From positions 1 to 64,000 of the forward strand of contig JAZNEI010000028.1 in the NCBI GenBank assembly GCA_045588485.1: a DNA stretch of 64,000 bases, given 5' to 3'. The stretch is from HGM04593 sp045588485. GTDB taxonomy: Bacteria > Bacteroidota > Bacteroidia > Bacteroidales > Bacteroidaceae. The notes beneath the pieces were generated by a model. It saw only the letters and a program-made list of their open reading frames with translations, was not told where the DNA came from and did no database searches. Every line of letters begins with the position of its first letter. The stretch's first letter is position 1. This document shows positions 8,587 through 17,204 of this stretch, in pieces. A program made the translations under genes and the position numbers.

Positions 8587-9891
8587 CTACTCCTCGCGCA
8601 ATGCATCCGAGGGCAATATTCCCGCGATGCGACGCGCCGGGATTGCAGCGCCAACAATCGCCACCAATAATATTATAATATAAGTAATAAAGCTGACAGC
8701 CGCAAAATGCATCCACGCAACGTCGTGAATATAATCGCTTTTTTCATCGTGGCGACTGAGAAAAGAGTCCAAAGGGTCGGCGAATCCCATTGCATATACC
8801 TTGTGCATAAGCAGCGGCAGCACCACGATGAAAGCAGCGGTAACAAGCATCGAGGCCTCGGTTACAAACTGCGCCACAATCCTACCCGACGAAGCACCCA
8901 CGCTGCGCATAACTCCAATATCCCTTCGGCGCGCATTTGCACGCATCCAGAAGGTACTCACAACACCCAAGAAGGCACACAGCATAGCAAACATTGTGAG
9001 TGCACTTTGCAAACGATAAGTATTTCCATAGCCTCGCCTCTCAATAAAATTTTTTCGCTCAGCCTCGTTGCTCACAATGCCTTTGCAATAGAAGTTTCCA
9101 CCGGCCAATCGCTGCGCATACTCCTCCTTGAAACGTTTCTCGAACGCCTCTCTATCCACCCCATCTTTAATACGAAAGAGCAAAGAAAAATCATTCCTCA
9201 GTGCAGGTTCAATTTCAATTACGCTGGCGGCCGGGTTAGCATAAATATCTCTTTGAAAATCCTCATATACACCGCAGATATTGTACTTATCTTCCTGTCG
9301 TCCAATTTTCTCTCCGGTAACATTTACCCTGCCTAATGCCTCCATTGCAAAAGCACGTGAGACAAGCAGATTATTCACATTCTCGTTGCGCACAATGTGC
9401 AGTGGCTCTCCCGTTTGCGCATCGATAAGTCCCAACGTTGCAGGCCAATCGTCTCCTTCGGCCATCGAGGTTGAATATTTTACACAAAAGACCTCTTTCG
9501 ATTTACCATCCGCAGTTTGCGTGCTATCAATAGTGTAATAAGTACTGCTCAAAGCGCCGCCACAGGGGTAATTACCCATCAAACAGGTACCCACATACTG
9601 CACCTCGGGGATTTTGCGCACCGTCTCGAATGCGTTGCGAAAGACAGCAGCATTAACCGAGTCATTATCGGCCTCGGCACGATATTTTAGGTTCGTTTTC
9701 TTGTATGCTATCATTTCCACCTTATAAAGATTCTCGGCACGGTAGCCTGTGGGTATTCTGTCGCGGCTCATGAGTATGAACAGCGGGTCGATGGCCAGCC
9801 ATAAGAAAACAGTCACAGCCATAAGCTCAAGGAAAAGCCAACCGTTCAAGCGGCGCTCGTTCCACATTTGATGTAATATTGTCTTTATCAT
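8587..9891 (-). CDS. FtsX/MacB-type ABC transporter permease (pair 1, second gene)
   Basis: A 434-aa permease, the intact paralogue of the broken gene at 3328-4674. The N-terminal segment follows the motif LHQMWNERRLNGWLF. A periplasmic domain of about 240 residues follows, then three C-terminal membrane segments with the coupling motif RRDIGVMRSVGAS and the end SDALREE. It starts 2 bp downstream of the first permease stop, so the two are translationally coupled and likely form a heterodimer. Downstream lies the repeat block and then the ATPase gene. Confidence 0.92.
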   Translation of the reverse strand: MIKTILHQMWNERRLNGWLFLELMAVTVFLWLAIDPLFILMSRDRIPTGYRAENLYKVEMIAYKKTNLKYRAEADNDSVNAAVFRNAFETVRKIPEVQYVGTCLMGNYPCGGALSSTYYTIDSTQTADGKSKEVFCVKYSTSMAEGDDWPATLGLIDAQTGEPLHIVRNENVNNLLVSRAFAMEALGRVNVTGEKIGRQEDKYNICGVYEDFQRDIYANPAASVIEIEPALRNDFSLLFRIKDGVDREAFEKRFKEEYAQRLAGGNFYCKGIVSNEAERKNFIERRGYGNTYRLQSALTMFAMLCAFLGVVSTFWMRANARRRDIGVMRSVGASSGRIVAQFVTEASMLVTAAFIVVLPLLMHKVYAMGFADPLDSFLSRHDEKSDYIHDVAWMHFAAVSFITYIIILLVAIVGAAIPARRIAGILPSDALREE

Positions 9892-9893
9892 AA

Positions 9894-11159
9894 TTATCTT
9901 TTATTATAGAGCGAATAGGTTATACTTTTTCGTAACGCAAAGAGTGTGGGCACGATGGCTGCCATTAGATTAAGCACCAACGTAAGCAGCATTGTTATTG
10001 CTATTATAGTGGGGTTGAACAACATTTCCACCGTGATTACATTCTCGGGAGCCATCTTGTTTATCTTGCCGTCGAACAGCGCCAGAATCCAGTTGCTTGC
10101 ACCAAGCGTTATTAAGTAAGCAAGCAGAAGCCCGAATAGCGCTCCTATCGCAGTGAGCAGAAGATTCTCGCACAGCACCTGAAAAAGCACGCTCCCATTG
10201 GTGGCACCAAATGCCTTGCGCACACCAACCTCGTCCATACGGCCAGCCATACGCGATGCAATCATTCCTCCAAGATTAAGCGAAGGGATAAAGAGCAGTG
10301 CCAGCAGAATATAAATGTATTTCGAGACGGCATCCAGTAGCGTAGCCTCTTCATCCTCTATATTAAGCGCCTTTTTCCAATGCTCACCAATTTTAGTCCC
10401 GAAACTATTGCCCTCGGGTTGTTCCTGTGCAAGGCGCTCAATGATGCTCTTCACCTCGGCAATGACGGATGAGGTCTTATCGGCCGAGCTACAGAGAATG
10501 GCTACACGAAAACCTCCTATGACGGGATGATTGACACGTGCATCGTCACACTGAGTATGTGTTATAGGTAACCAGAATTGTGCATAACACTCGGGTGTGC
10601 AGCCGCTGGGACTCTCCACCACTCCGATAATACTGTTACGTGTATTATTTATGAAAACCTCTTTTCCAACAACATCGGTTGTAGCAAAAAGTTCCATTGC
10701 AAAATCGGCACTGACAACCACTGCTGTCGATTGTGTATCGCCAAAAGGCCCTCCGGCAACGAATTTAAAATCATAGACACGCCAAAAGTCGTTGTTAACA
10801 AAAAGTCCTCTACATTCATTCAGTTCGTTCACCGAAAAATCGTAACGATAATTTCCTGCCACCATAGCAAGAGCCTCGCAACCCTCAATGGTACGCAGAC
10901 GCTCACAAAGACTCTGCGAAGCGGCTCTGTGCATCACTGTGTAATTGTTACCGTGCTCTATAACGTGAGCTATTTGGTCTAAATAGACTATCCGACTGCG
11001 ATTATACTCGGGATAGACGGGCCCTAATTTTATGTAGAAGATAATAAACAGCGTCATTGCAAGTGCCACCGAGAGTCCCGTTCCCACAATATATATTGCC
11101 GAGAACAGGCGATTCTGCCGCATCATTGCCCACGCCAACCTTAAATAGTGTCGTAACAT
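9894..11159 (-). CDS. FtsX/MacB-type ABC transporter permease (pair 1, first gene)
   Basis: A 421-aa permease with the four-segment MacB layout: an N-terminal segment near residues 20-42, a periplasmic domain, then three segments in the last 150 residues. The coupling motif is MDEVGVRKAFGAT. It is a close paralogue of 4682-5944: both begin with an LRxAWAMMRxNRLFS-type motif and share IKLGPVYPEYNR-type sequence. It follows the membrane fusion protein gene by 22 bp and precedes the second permease by 2 bp. The exported substrate cannot be named from sequence; peptides, antibiotics or lipids are possible for this family. Confidence 0.92.
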   Translation of the reverse strand: MLRHYLRLAWAMMRQNRLFSAIYIVGTGLSVALAMTLFIIFYIKLGPVYPEYNRSRIVYLDQIAHVIEHGNNYTVMHRAASQSLCERLRTIEGCEALAMVAGNYRYDFSVNELNECRGLFVNNDFWRVYDFKFVAGGPFGDTQSTAVVVSADFAMELFATTDVVGKEVFINNTRNSIIGVVESPSGCTPECYAQFWLPITHTQCDDARVNHPVIGGFRVAILCSSADKTSSVIAEVKSIIERLAQEQPEGNSFGTKIGEHWKKALNIEDEEATLLDAVSKYIYILLALLFIPSLNLGGMIASRMAGRMDEVGVRKAFGATNGSVLFQVLCENLLLTAIGALFGLLLAYLITLGASNWILALFDGKINKMAPENVITVEMLFNPTIIAITMLLTLVLNLMAAIVPTLFALRKSITYSLYNKR

Positions 11160-11181
11160 ATTTTTCTCTTTTTGTTTATGA

Positions 11182-12429
11182 TTATTTTAGTTTTATTCTC
11201 TCTTTTCCCGAATATTCGTGCATATCGCTAACTACAACCTCTTCACCCTCAGCAATACCCTCCTCGACCTGCACAAAGTCGTAGTTGCTCACACCTAAAC
11301 GCACCTTGCGCAACTCAACTTCGCCGCTGCCGTTCTTTATATACATTTTATATTCACCCGGACCAATATAGTAGCTGCGGTTGCTTATTCGCAACACATC
11401 GTCGTGAATCTCGTTCATTATATATACGTCGGTGCGCAGTCCCTGACGCAGACGTGCGTGGTTGCTCTCTTTCAGTGCAACGTCGAAATTTATTATTCCG
11501 TTGTTGCTTTTTGGCGATACATTGCTTATCACACCCTCCATCTTCTCTTTTCCTACTGCGGCAATAATGCGCTTGCCCACCTTTACATACTCGGCCATTG
11601 CGTCGGAAATTTGTGCTGTAATCTTGAAATTGCTAAGGTCGGATATTACGGCAATCCTCTCGCCTGCACTCACACGCGCACCAATCTGATTATTTATGAA
11701 TGTAAGTGTGGCCACTCGGGGCGATAAGATACGAGCCTCGTCGAGTGTGCGTTTCATCTCACTCAGTTTCTTCTCGAAGATATTATACTCCAGTTCTCTC
11801 ACTCTAATATCCGACTCCTTGATGCGTGTGTCGTTGGCATACTGTGTGCGTTGCTGGCCGAGTCGCATTTGTGCTGTTGCAACGGCAAGCTCGGCCTGAC
11901 GCACGCGGTCGGCAGTTCCCGAACCTATGCTATCCAGATAACGCTCGTTGCGCAGTTCGGTTTGCAGACGCTCAAACTCAATCTCGGCAATCGCAATGCT
12001 CATCTTCTGATTTTCGAGCGATGTTGCATTGTTCAATCGCAACCGTGTCAACTGATGTTGTTTAATCTCCTTCTCGTCGAGCATATTTCTGTAATTATTG
12101 AGCGTATTCTCAAGGTCGAGACTCAGCAATGGTGTTCCTATCGACACCGTATCGCCCAACTGTTTATATACCTCCAATATACGTGAGGAGATTGGAGAAT
12201 TTATCACCTCCTCAAATGCAGGGTGCACCTCACCCGATGCCGTTACACTCGTCTCGATGCTACCGCGTGTCACTGTGCAAATTTCGAGATGTTTTTCATA
12301 TACACTGTCGCGCGATAAGGAGACAACTGCAACCACTGCAAGCACCACTGCCACTGCTGCGCCTGCAATCTTCAGCAGGCGCAGCGCCATCTTTTTTCTT
12401 TGAACCTCTTTTGGAATTGTCCGATCCAT
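11182..12429 (-). CDS. Periplasmic membrane fusion protein (HlyD/MacA family)
   Basis: 415 aa. One N-terminal membrane anchor (about 18-38) is followed by a lipoyl/barrel-sandwich half (ASGEVHPAFEEV... and GDTVSIGTPLLSLD), a long alpha-hairpin (about 100-215), the second barrel-sandwich half and a beta-barrel domain (KITAQISDAMAEYVKVGKR). Such proteins bridge inner-membrane permeases to a TolC channel. It is the first gene of the export operon: the sigma-54-type promoter lies about 50 bp upstream, and both permeases follow closely. Confidence 0.93.
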   Translation of the reverse strand: MDRTIPKEVQRKKMALRLLKIAGAAVAVVLAVVAVVSLSRDSVYEKHLEICTVTRGSIETSVTASGEVHPAFEEVINSPISSRILEVYKQLGDTVSIGTPLLSLDLENTLNNYRNMLDEKEIKQHQLTRLRLNNATSLENQKMSIAIAEIEFERLQTELRNERYLDSIGSGTADRVRQAELAVATAQMRLGQQRTQYANDTRIKESDIRVRELEYNIFEKKLSEMKRTLDEARILSPRVATLTFINNQIGARVSAGERIAVISDLSNFKITAQISDAMAEYVKVGKRIIAAVGKEKMEGVISNVSPKSNNGIINFDVALKESNHARLRQGLRTDVYIMNEIHDDVLRISNRSYYIGPGEYKMYIKNGSGEVELRKVRLGVSNYDFVQVEEGIAEGEEVVVSDMHEYSGKERIKLK

Positions 12430-12476
12430 AAAATTCTTTACTACTTATTTACTAAAACTTATACACCGATGTAATA

Positions 12477-12492
12477 TCAAAAAGCGTGCCAA
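12477..12492 (-). promoter_or_regulatory. Sigma-54 (-24/-12) promoter of the export operon
   Basis: Read on the minus strand the sequence is TTGGCACGCTTTTTGAT, against the consensus TTGGCACG-N4-TTGC(A/T). The -24 GG element is perfect; the -12 element has GA instead of GC. Transcription would start near 12465, about 36 nt before the ATG of the fusion protein gene. The same operon encodes a sigma-54 activator (1915-3258), which makes a chance match unlikely. Confidence 0.75.
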
Positions 12493-12528
12493 AGAATCAG
12501 TTCATTGATAATCAATAGTGTAAATAAG

Positions 12529-12560
12529 ATTCAAGGTGTCCGATAATGGACACCTTGAAT
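12529..12560. promoter_or_regulatory. Perfect dyad, candidate activator-binding site
   Basis: Arms of 13 bp (12529-12541 and 12548-12560; ATTCAAGGTGTCC and its exact complement) are separated by 6 bp. A second, weaker half pair, TGTCCGAT (12537-12544) and ATCGGACA (12564-12571), overlaps it. The centre lies about 80 bp upstream of the predicted sigma-54 start, a usual place for an NtrC-type enhancer site. It could also act as a hairpin in a read-through transcript. Confidence 0.6.
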
Positions 12561-12601
12561 AAAATCGGACATTATTTTTTGTAGTTTTAAAGTGTGTGCA
12601 A

Positions 12602-13181
12602 ACTCGTTGCGTGTAGGGGCGATTTGACAAAGTCCAACAGCCTTTCGCTCGGCAAAGTAAGTAAACTTGCCTTTGCACTCGCTTAATCGGCGATTTCCAA
12701 TCGCCCGAATCATTGCTTTACTCATTACCTTGGTTGCAAGCGTGTTGCGGGCGATTACAAATCGCCCCTACTGTCCGCGTGATAAACACTTTATATTCAT
12801 TGAAAAAACTCGCTGCGTGTTGCGGAATTATTGAACCTAAATCTTTGCTGCAAACTCGTTGCGTGTAGGGGCGATTTCCAATCGCACGAATCATTGCTTT
12901 ACTCATCACCTTGGTTGCAAGCGTGTTGCGGGCGATTACAAATCGCCCCTACTGTCCGCGTGATAAACACTTTATATTCATTGAAAAAACTCATTGTGTG
13001 TAGGGGCGATTTCCAATCGCCCCAATCATTGCTTTACTCATTACCTTGGTTGCAAGCGTGTTGCGGGCGATTATAAATCGCCCCCTACTGTTCGCGTGAT
13101 AAACACTTTATATTCATTGAAAAAACTCGCTGCGTGTTGCGGAATTATTAAACCTAAATCTTTGCTGCAAACTCGTTGTGT
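12602..13181. repeat. REPIN array upstream of the RAYT gene
   Basis: At least three repeat units (starting near 12612, 12863 and 13001) share the same plan: TGTAGGGGCGATT...AATCGCCC, a roughly 40-nt spacer containing TACCTTGGTTGCAAGCGTG, then GGGCGATTACAAATCGCCCC. About 75 nt of constant sequence (CCGCGTGATAAACACTT...) joins them. The first unit has the same 70-bp internal insertion as the copy at 8471. No CRISPR-type unique spacers are present; the linkers are repeated too. Confidence 0.85.
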
Positions 13182-13781
13182 GTAGGGGCGATTTCCAATC
13201 GCCCGAATCATTGCAGGAAAATAAACACGCAATTAATAAAAGCAGTCACTTTCCCACGCAAGAACATTATTTGAAATATAGTCAGAAATATTATTAAGGT
13301 CATCAATTCCTCGAATGAAATGGTCGTGATAACTCTTTTGCCAAGCAAATTGTTTTTTTTCTTTATTTGCAAATTTTGTTACTGATGCTTTTACTGCTTT
13401 TATGTATTTCGAGAGCGTATTGACCTGCTGTGATTCTATCATATAACAACAATTATCATCTCCTGAAACTTTTAATATTGCATGAAAATGATTTGGCATA
13501 ATTACATACTGAAGAACTTTTATACAGGACTGATATAATGATGCTTTCTCTAACTCAGATGATAAATGTATGCCTAATGAGGATAGAAATATCTCGCCAT
13601 TATTTATTTCTCCGAAATAATGCTGTTTATTATGCGTACAAACAGTTATGAAATACAAACCTTCATTGTAATCCAACCATTTTGCTCGTAATGGTTTACG
13701 TTGTGGCAAGTTGTTTTCCATATTTTTTTAAATATTACCTTGGTTCCGGGGATGTTGCGGTCGATTACAAATCGCCCCTAC
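13182..13781. mobile_element. RAYT element flanked by two inverted REP sequences
   Basis: The left REP (13182-13214, GTAGGGGCGATTTCC... to ATTGC) and the right REP (about 13734-13781, TACCTTGG... to CGCCCCTAC) are exactly the two halves of a REPIN. Between them, in place of the few bases found in ordinary copies, sits the transposase gene. The element therefore looks like the full-length parent of the REPIN copies, or a REPIN that has captured the gene. The right REP has a changed base (GCGGTCGATT). Confidence 0.75.
13233..13721 (-). CDS. REP-associated tyrosine transposase (RAYT, Y1/IS200-like)
   Basis: A 162-aa Y1 HUH nuclease. The N-terminal strand FITVCTHNKQHYFG is typical, the metal-binding HUH motif is MPNHFHAI (His78, His80), and the catalytic-Tyr region is WQKSYHDHFIRGID (Tyr131). 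The C-terminus DYISNNVLAWESD resembles the usual RAYT ending. These enzymes recognise REP hairpins and are thought to mobilise REPINs. The gene is intact and AT-rich relative to its neighbours, and lies between two REP halves in the densest repeat array of the window. Confidence 0.92.
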   Translation of the reverse strand: MENNLPQRKPLRAKWLDYNEGLYFITVCTHNKQHYFGEINNGEIFLSSLGIHLSSELEKASLYQSCIKVLQYVIMPNHFHAILKVSGDDNCCYMIESQQVNTLSKYIKAVKASVTKFANKEKKQFAWQKSYHDHFIRGIDDLNNISDYISNNVLAWESDCFY

Positions 13782-13925
13782 TGTCCGCGTGATAAACACT
13801 TTATATTCATTGAAAAAACTCATTGCGTGTAGGGGCGATTTCCAATCGCCCGAATCATTGCTTTACTCATTACCTTGGTTGCAAGCGTGTTGCGGGCGAT
13901 TACACATCGCCCCTACTGTCCGCGG
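13737..13925. repeat. REP repeats downstream side of the RAYT gene
   Basis: After the right REP of the RAYT element comes the same linker (CCGCGTGATAAACACTT) and one complete REPIN (about 13830-13913) whose inner hairpin has one changed base (GATTACACATCGCCCC). The repeats stop about 50 bp before the end of the asparaginase gene. Confidence 0.8.
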
Positions 13926-13970
13926 AAATAAGAAACACAACCATCACACGGGGAAAACATTGCATAACAA

Positions 13971-15014
13971 TCAACTACAGGTAATCTCACCTGCTAAGTC
14001 TTTCTTCATAAGTTTACGTACCTCATCGACAGGCAATTCCTGACCAAGCAAGAACATCATCTTTGTGAGAGCAGCCTCTACCGTCATATCGCGACCGCTT
14101 ATTATACCGGCATCAAGCAACTGTAATCCCGTCTCGTAAAGACGCATTTTAACACTGCCGGTACTGCACTGTGTCACATTAACTATTACCTTGCCCTGAC
14201 GGGTGGCATTTGTGAGCGCCTCGACAAGCCACTGAGCCTGCGGCGCATTTCCCGCACCGAATGTGCGGAAGATGATTCCTTTTAACTCCTTACCCGAGAG
14301 TATTTTCTCGACCACGCTTGGCTGTATTCCCGGAAAAAGCGAGAAGATGATAATATCGCTCGACATCTTGTATTTAGGAGTGAGCTTTACATGTGCATCG
14401 TAGGGCTTTATGATATGTCGGTTATACTGAAACTCCATTCCTGCCGTTGCCAGATAGGGGCAGTTGGGCGAGTTGAATGCATTGAAACTGTCGGCACTTG
14501 TCTTGGTACAACGGTTGCCACGCATAAGTTTCTGATGAAAGTATATGCACACCTCGGGCACAACGGGCGTACCATCCTCGTTCTTTGCAGCAGCCATCTC
14601 AATTGCTGTAAGAAGATTCTCTTTGCCATCGGTTCGCAATACACCTATAGGAAGCTGACTACCGGTGAGGATAACAGGCTTCATGAGCCCGTCGAGCATA
14701 AAACTGAGCGCCGATGCAGTAAAGGCCATCGTATCGGTTCCGTGCAGAATGACAAAGCCGTCGAACTTATCATAGTTGGTGTGTATTATCTCCACTATTC
14801 TACCCCACAAGGCAGGATTCATATCCGATGAGTCGATAGGTGGGTTAAAAGCACGCGACGATATATTCAGATTAAACTGTCTAAGCTCGGGGACACGACG
14901 CACCAGATGTTCGAAATTGAACGACTCCAACGCTCCTGTAACCGAGTTACGTATCATACCTATGGTACCACCCGTATAAATAATTAGAATAGATGACCTT
15001 TCTTCGCTGCCCAT
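13971..15014 (-). CDS. ansA: L-asparaginase, type I
   Basis: A 347-aa enzyme that hydrolyses asparagine to aspartate and ammonia. Both signature motifs are seen: the N-terminal catalytic Thr loop IIYTGGTIGMI (about 8-18) and the second triad segment LHGTDTMAFTASAL. There is no signal peptide, so it should be cytoplasmic like the type I branch; the length also fits. It is transcribed alone on the minus strand, divergent from the DUF362 protein gene. Confidence 0.93.
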   Translation of the reverse strand: MGSEERSSILIIYTGGTIGMIRNSVTGALESFNFEHLVRRVPELRQFNLNISSRAFNPPIDSSDMNPALWGRIVEIIHTNYDKFDGFVILHGTDTMAFTASALSFMLDGLMKPVILTGSQLPIGVLRTDGKENLLTAIEMAAAKNEDGTPVVPEVCIYFHQKLMRGNRCTKTSADSFNAFNSPNCPYLATAGMEFQYNRHIIKPYDAHVKLTPKYKMSSDIIIFSLFPGIQPSVVEKILSGKELKGIIFRTFGAGNAPQAQWLVEALTNATRQGKVIVNVTQCSTGSVKMRLYETGLQLLDAGIISGRDMTVEAALTKMMFLLGQELPVDEVRKLMKKDLAGEITCS

Positions 15015-15144
15015 AATTCATTATCTATGAAAATGCAAAATTACAAAAAAATGCGGATAATAATGGTAACAATTAAAATGTATTTTGATTTTCCATTTTT
15101 TATCCGTTCCTTTGCCACAAATAACTTCAAAACAAAATTGCATT

Positions 15145-16275
15145 ATGGAAAAGTCAAAAGTATATTTTACCGATTTCCGTACCAAAGCCAACGGAGACGG
15201 TCTGCCCACAAAATTAAAGAAACTGATGAAAAAAGCAGGCATTGCCAATCTCGACCTTGATGGAAAATTTGTTGCCATTAAGTTGCATTTCGGCGAGCTT
15301 GGCAATATAAGCTATCTGCGCCCTAACTATGCACGCGCAGTTGTCGACGTAGTAAAGGAGCTTGGTGGAAAGCCCTTCCTCACCGATTGCAACACAATGT
15401 ACCCCGGCAGTCGCAAAAATGCTCTTGAACACCTTTACTGTGCTTGGGAGAATGGTTTTACACCGCTTACAGTCGGCTGCCCTATTCTCATTGGTGACGG
15501 ACTGAAAGGCACCGACGATATTGAGGTTCCCGTTGCAGGTGGCGAATATGTGCAAAATGCAAAAATTGGTCGTGCCGTAATGGATGCCGACGTATTTATC
15601 AGCCTCACACACTTTAAAGGACACGAGATGACAGGCTTTGGCGGTGCCATAAAGAACATAGGTATGGGCTGTGGCTCGCGTGCAGGAAAGACCGAACAGC
15701 ACATCAGCGGACAGCCGATGATTGATGCCGACCTTTGCCGAGGATGCAAAAAATGTATGGCTCAGTGTGCAAACAACGGCCTTGTATTCGATGAGTCAAC
15801 AAAGAAAATGCACATCGACAAGGAGCATTGTGTCGGCTGTGGCCGTTGTTTGGGAGCTTGTAACTTCGACGCAATCAATTTCGAGAATTTCCACGCTCCA
15901 CAGTTGCTTAACCGCAAGATGGCCGAGTATGCCAAGGCAGTTGTAGATGGTCGTCCGCATTTCCACATCTCGCTTGTTGTCGATGTATCGCCCAACTGCG
16001 ACTGTCACTGCGAAAATGATGCGCCCATCTTGCCCAATATCGGTATGTTTGTCAGTACCGACCCGTTGGCTCTCGACCAAGCCTGCGTCGATGCCTGCCT
16101 TGCCGCCACCCCGATGCCCGGCAGCCAGTTGCACGAACATATCCATGCACCGGGATTCTGCGACCATCACGACCACTTTACCAACTCGACACCCGAGTCG
16201 GAGTGGAAGTCGTGTCTCGAACACGCAGCAAAGATTGGATTAGGCAGCCGCGAATACGAACTAATAAAGCTGTAA
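15145..16275 (+). CDS. DUF362 protein with two [4Fe-4S] ferredoxin motifs
   Basis: 376 aa from the ATG at 15145 (MEKSKVYFTDFRT); the frame upstream of this ATG is open but does not look like protein. The N-terminal DUF362 domain (about 1-190) is followed by two ferredoxin clusters, CRGCKKCMAQC (about 198-208) and CVGCGRCLGAC (about 229-239), then the DUF362 C-terminal part with a Cys/His-rich loop (NCDCHCEND). These proteins are soluble iron-sulfur proteins of unknown reaction found in anaerobes. The LicD-like gene follows after 3 bp, so the two are probably co-transcribed. Confidence 0.9.
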   Translation: MEKSKVYFTDFRTKANGDGLPTKLKKLMKKAGIANLDLDGKFVAIKLHFGELGNISYLRPNYARAVVDVVKELGGKPFLTDCNTMYPGSRKNALEHLYCAWENGFTPLTVGCPILIGDGLKGTDDIEVPVAGGEYVQNAKIGRAVMDADVFISLTHFKGHEMTGFGGAIKNIGMGCGSRAGKTEQHISGQPMIDADLCRGCKKCMAQCANNGLVFDESTKKMHIDKEHCVGCGRCLGACNFDAINFENFHAPQLLNRKMAEYAKAVVDGRPHFHISLVVDVSPNCDCHCENDAPILPNIGMFVSTDPLALDQACVDACLAATPMPGSQLHEHIHAPGFCDHHDHFTNSTPESEWKSCLEHAAKIGLGSREYELIKL

Positions 16276-16278
16276 ACA

Positions 16279-17070
16279 GTGACAGGAAAGATTGTAGAAA
16301 GCGAAGAACTGAAAAAGATTCAGCTCGATATTCTCGATAGTGTAACACAATTCTGCGAGAAGCGGGGATTGCGATATTTTCTGGCGTACGGTACTCTTTT
16401 GGGTGCTGTGCGCCATAAAGGATATATCCCGTGGGACGACGATATTGACATTCACATGCCGCGTCCCGACTACGAACGGCTTCTTAAAGAGTATAATGCT
16501 ACCGAGTCGCTTTATAAGGTCGTATCGCCCGAGAGCGAGAGCCGTTATCGGGTACCCTTTGCCAAAGTACACTACCCCGAGACCATTGTAGAGGAGTTTC
16601 ATTTTAAGCCCGATGTGTTTGGAGTATATATAGATATTTTTCCTCTCGATGGTGTCGAGTCGCAGGCACAAGCAAAAGAGTGCGGAGAGCTGCGCCGTCT
16701 GATGCACGTAAAAAACTCCGTCTTTCTAAAAAGTATGTCCTTAACACGTAAACTGCGCCTTGCAATAACAAAACTGATATTGTTGCCTATAAGCCTTTCG
16801 ACACTATTAAAACGCATAAAAGCCATAGCCACACGCTGTAAATATGACAATAGCGAGAATGTGTGCAGTCTTATGTCGCGTACAGCTGTGCGTGAGATAT
16901 TGCCACGCACTGTATTCGACGACTACATTCTGTTGTCTTTTGAGGGAAAAGAGTATCGCGCAGCAAAGGGCTACGACCAATATCTGAAAGCAAATTATGG
17001 CAATTATATGCAGCTGCCCCCCGAGGAGAAACGCATTTCGCACCACAATTCCGAAGCAAGATGGAAATAA
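16279..17070 (+). CDS. LicD-family phosphotransferase-like protein
   Basis: 263 aa from a GTG start 3 bp after the DUF362 gene stop. The family hallmark is complete: FLAYGTLLGAVRHKGYIPWD followed by DDDIDIHMPRPDYERL. LicD proteins transfer phosphocholine or related groups to surface glycans; members from bacteria of this type may use other phospho-substituents. There is no signal peptide; a hydrophobic stretch (LILLPISLSTLL) may touch the membrane. The acceptor cannot be named because no glycan locus is nearby. Confidence 0.88.
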   Translation: MTGKIVESEELKKIQLDILDSVTQFCEKRGLRYFLAYGTLLGAVRHKGYIPWDDDIDIHMPRPDYERLLKEYNATESLYKVVSPESESRYRVPFAKVHYPETIVEEFHFKPDVFGVYIDIFPLDGVESQAQAKECGELRRLMHVKNSVFLKSMSLTRKLRLAITKLILLPISLSTLLKRIKAIATRCKYDNSENVCSLMSRTAVREILPRTVFDDYILLSFEGKEYRAAKGYDQYLKANYGNYMQLPPEEKRISHHNSEARWK

Positions 17071-17113
17071 AAAGTAAATAACAGCCTTTCACAGTCAAAT
17101 AAAAGGCTAAATT

Positions 17114-17145
17114 ATTGCATATTACCGAAAAAAGCAGTACTTTTG
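17114..17145 (+). promoter_or_regulatory. Bacteroidetes-type promoter of rpsP
   Basis: A -33-like ATTG (17114-17117) lies 20 bp before a perfect -7 element TACTTTTG (17138-17145). The start of transcription should be near 17152, leaving a leader of about 50 nt. Confidence 0.65.
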
Positions 17146-17204
17146 CGCCGCCGATACGAGATATCGGATAACTCAAATCATTAACCCATTAAAACAATTA
17201 AAAA

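Noticed and set aside
12602..13925. Regular repeats resembling a CRISPR array
   Set aside because: The units are palindromic REP pairs joined by repeated linkers, not short repeats with unique spacers; no cas genes are nearby and a RAYT gene lies inside.
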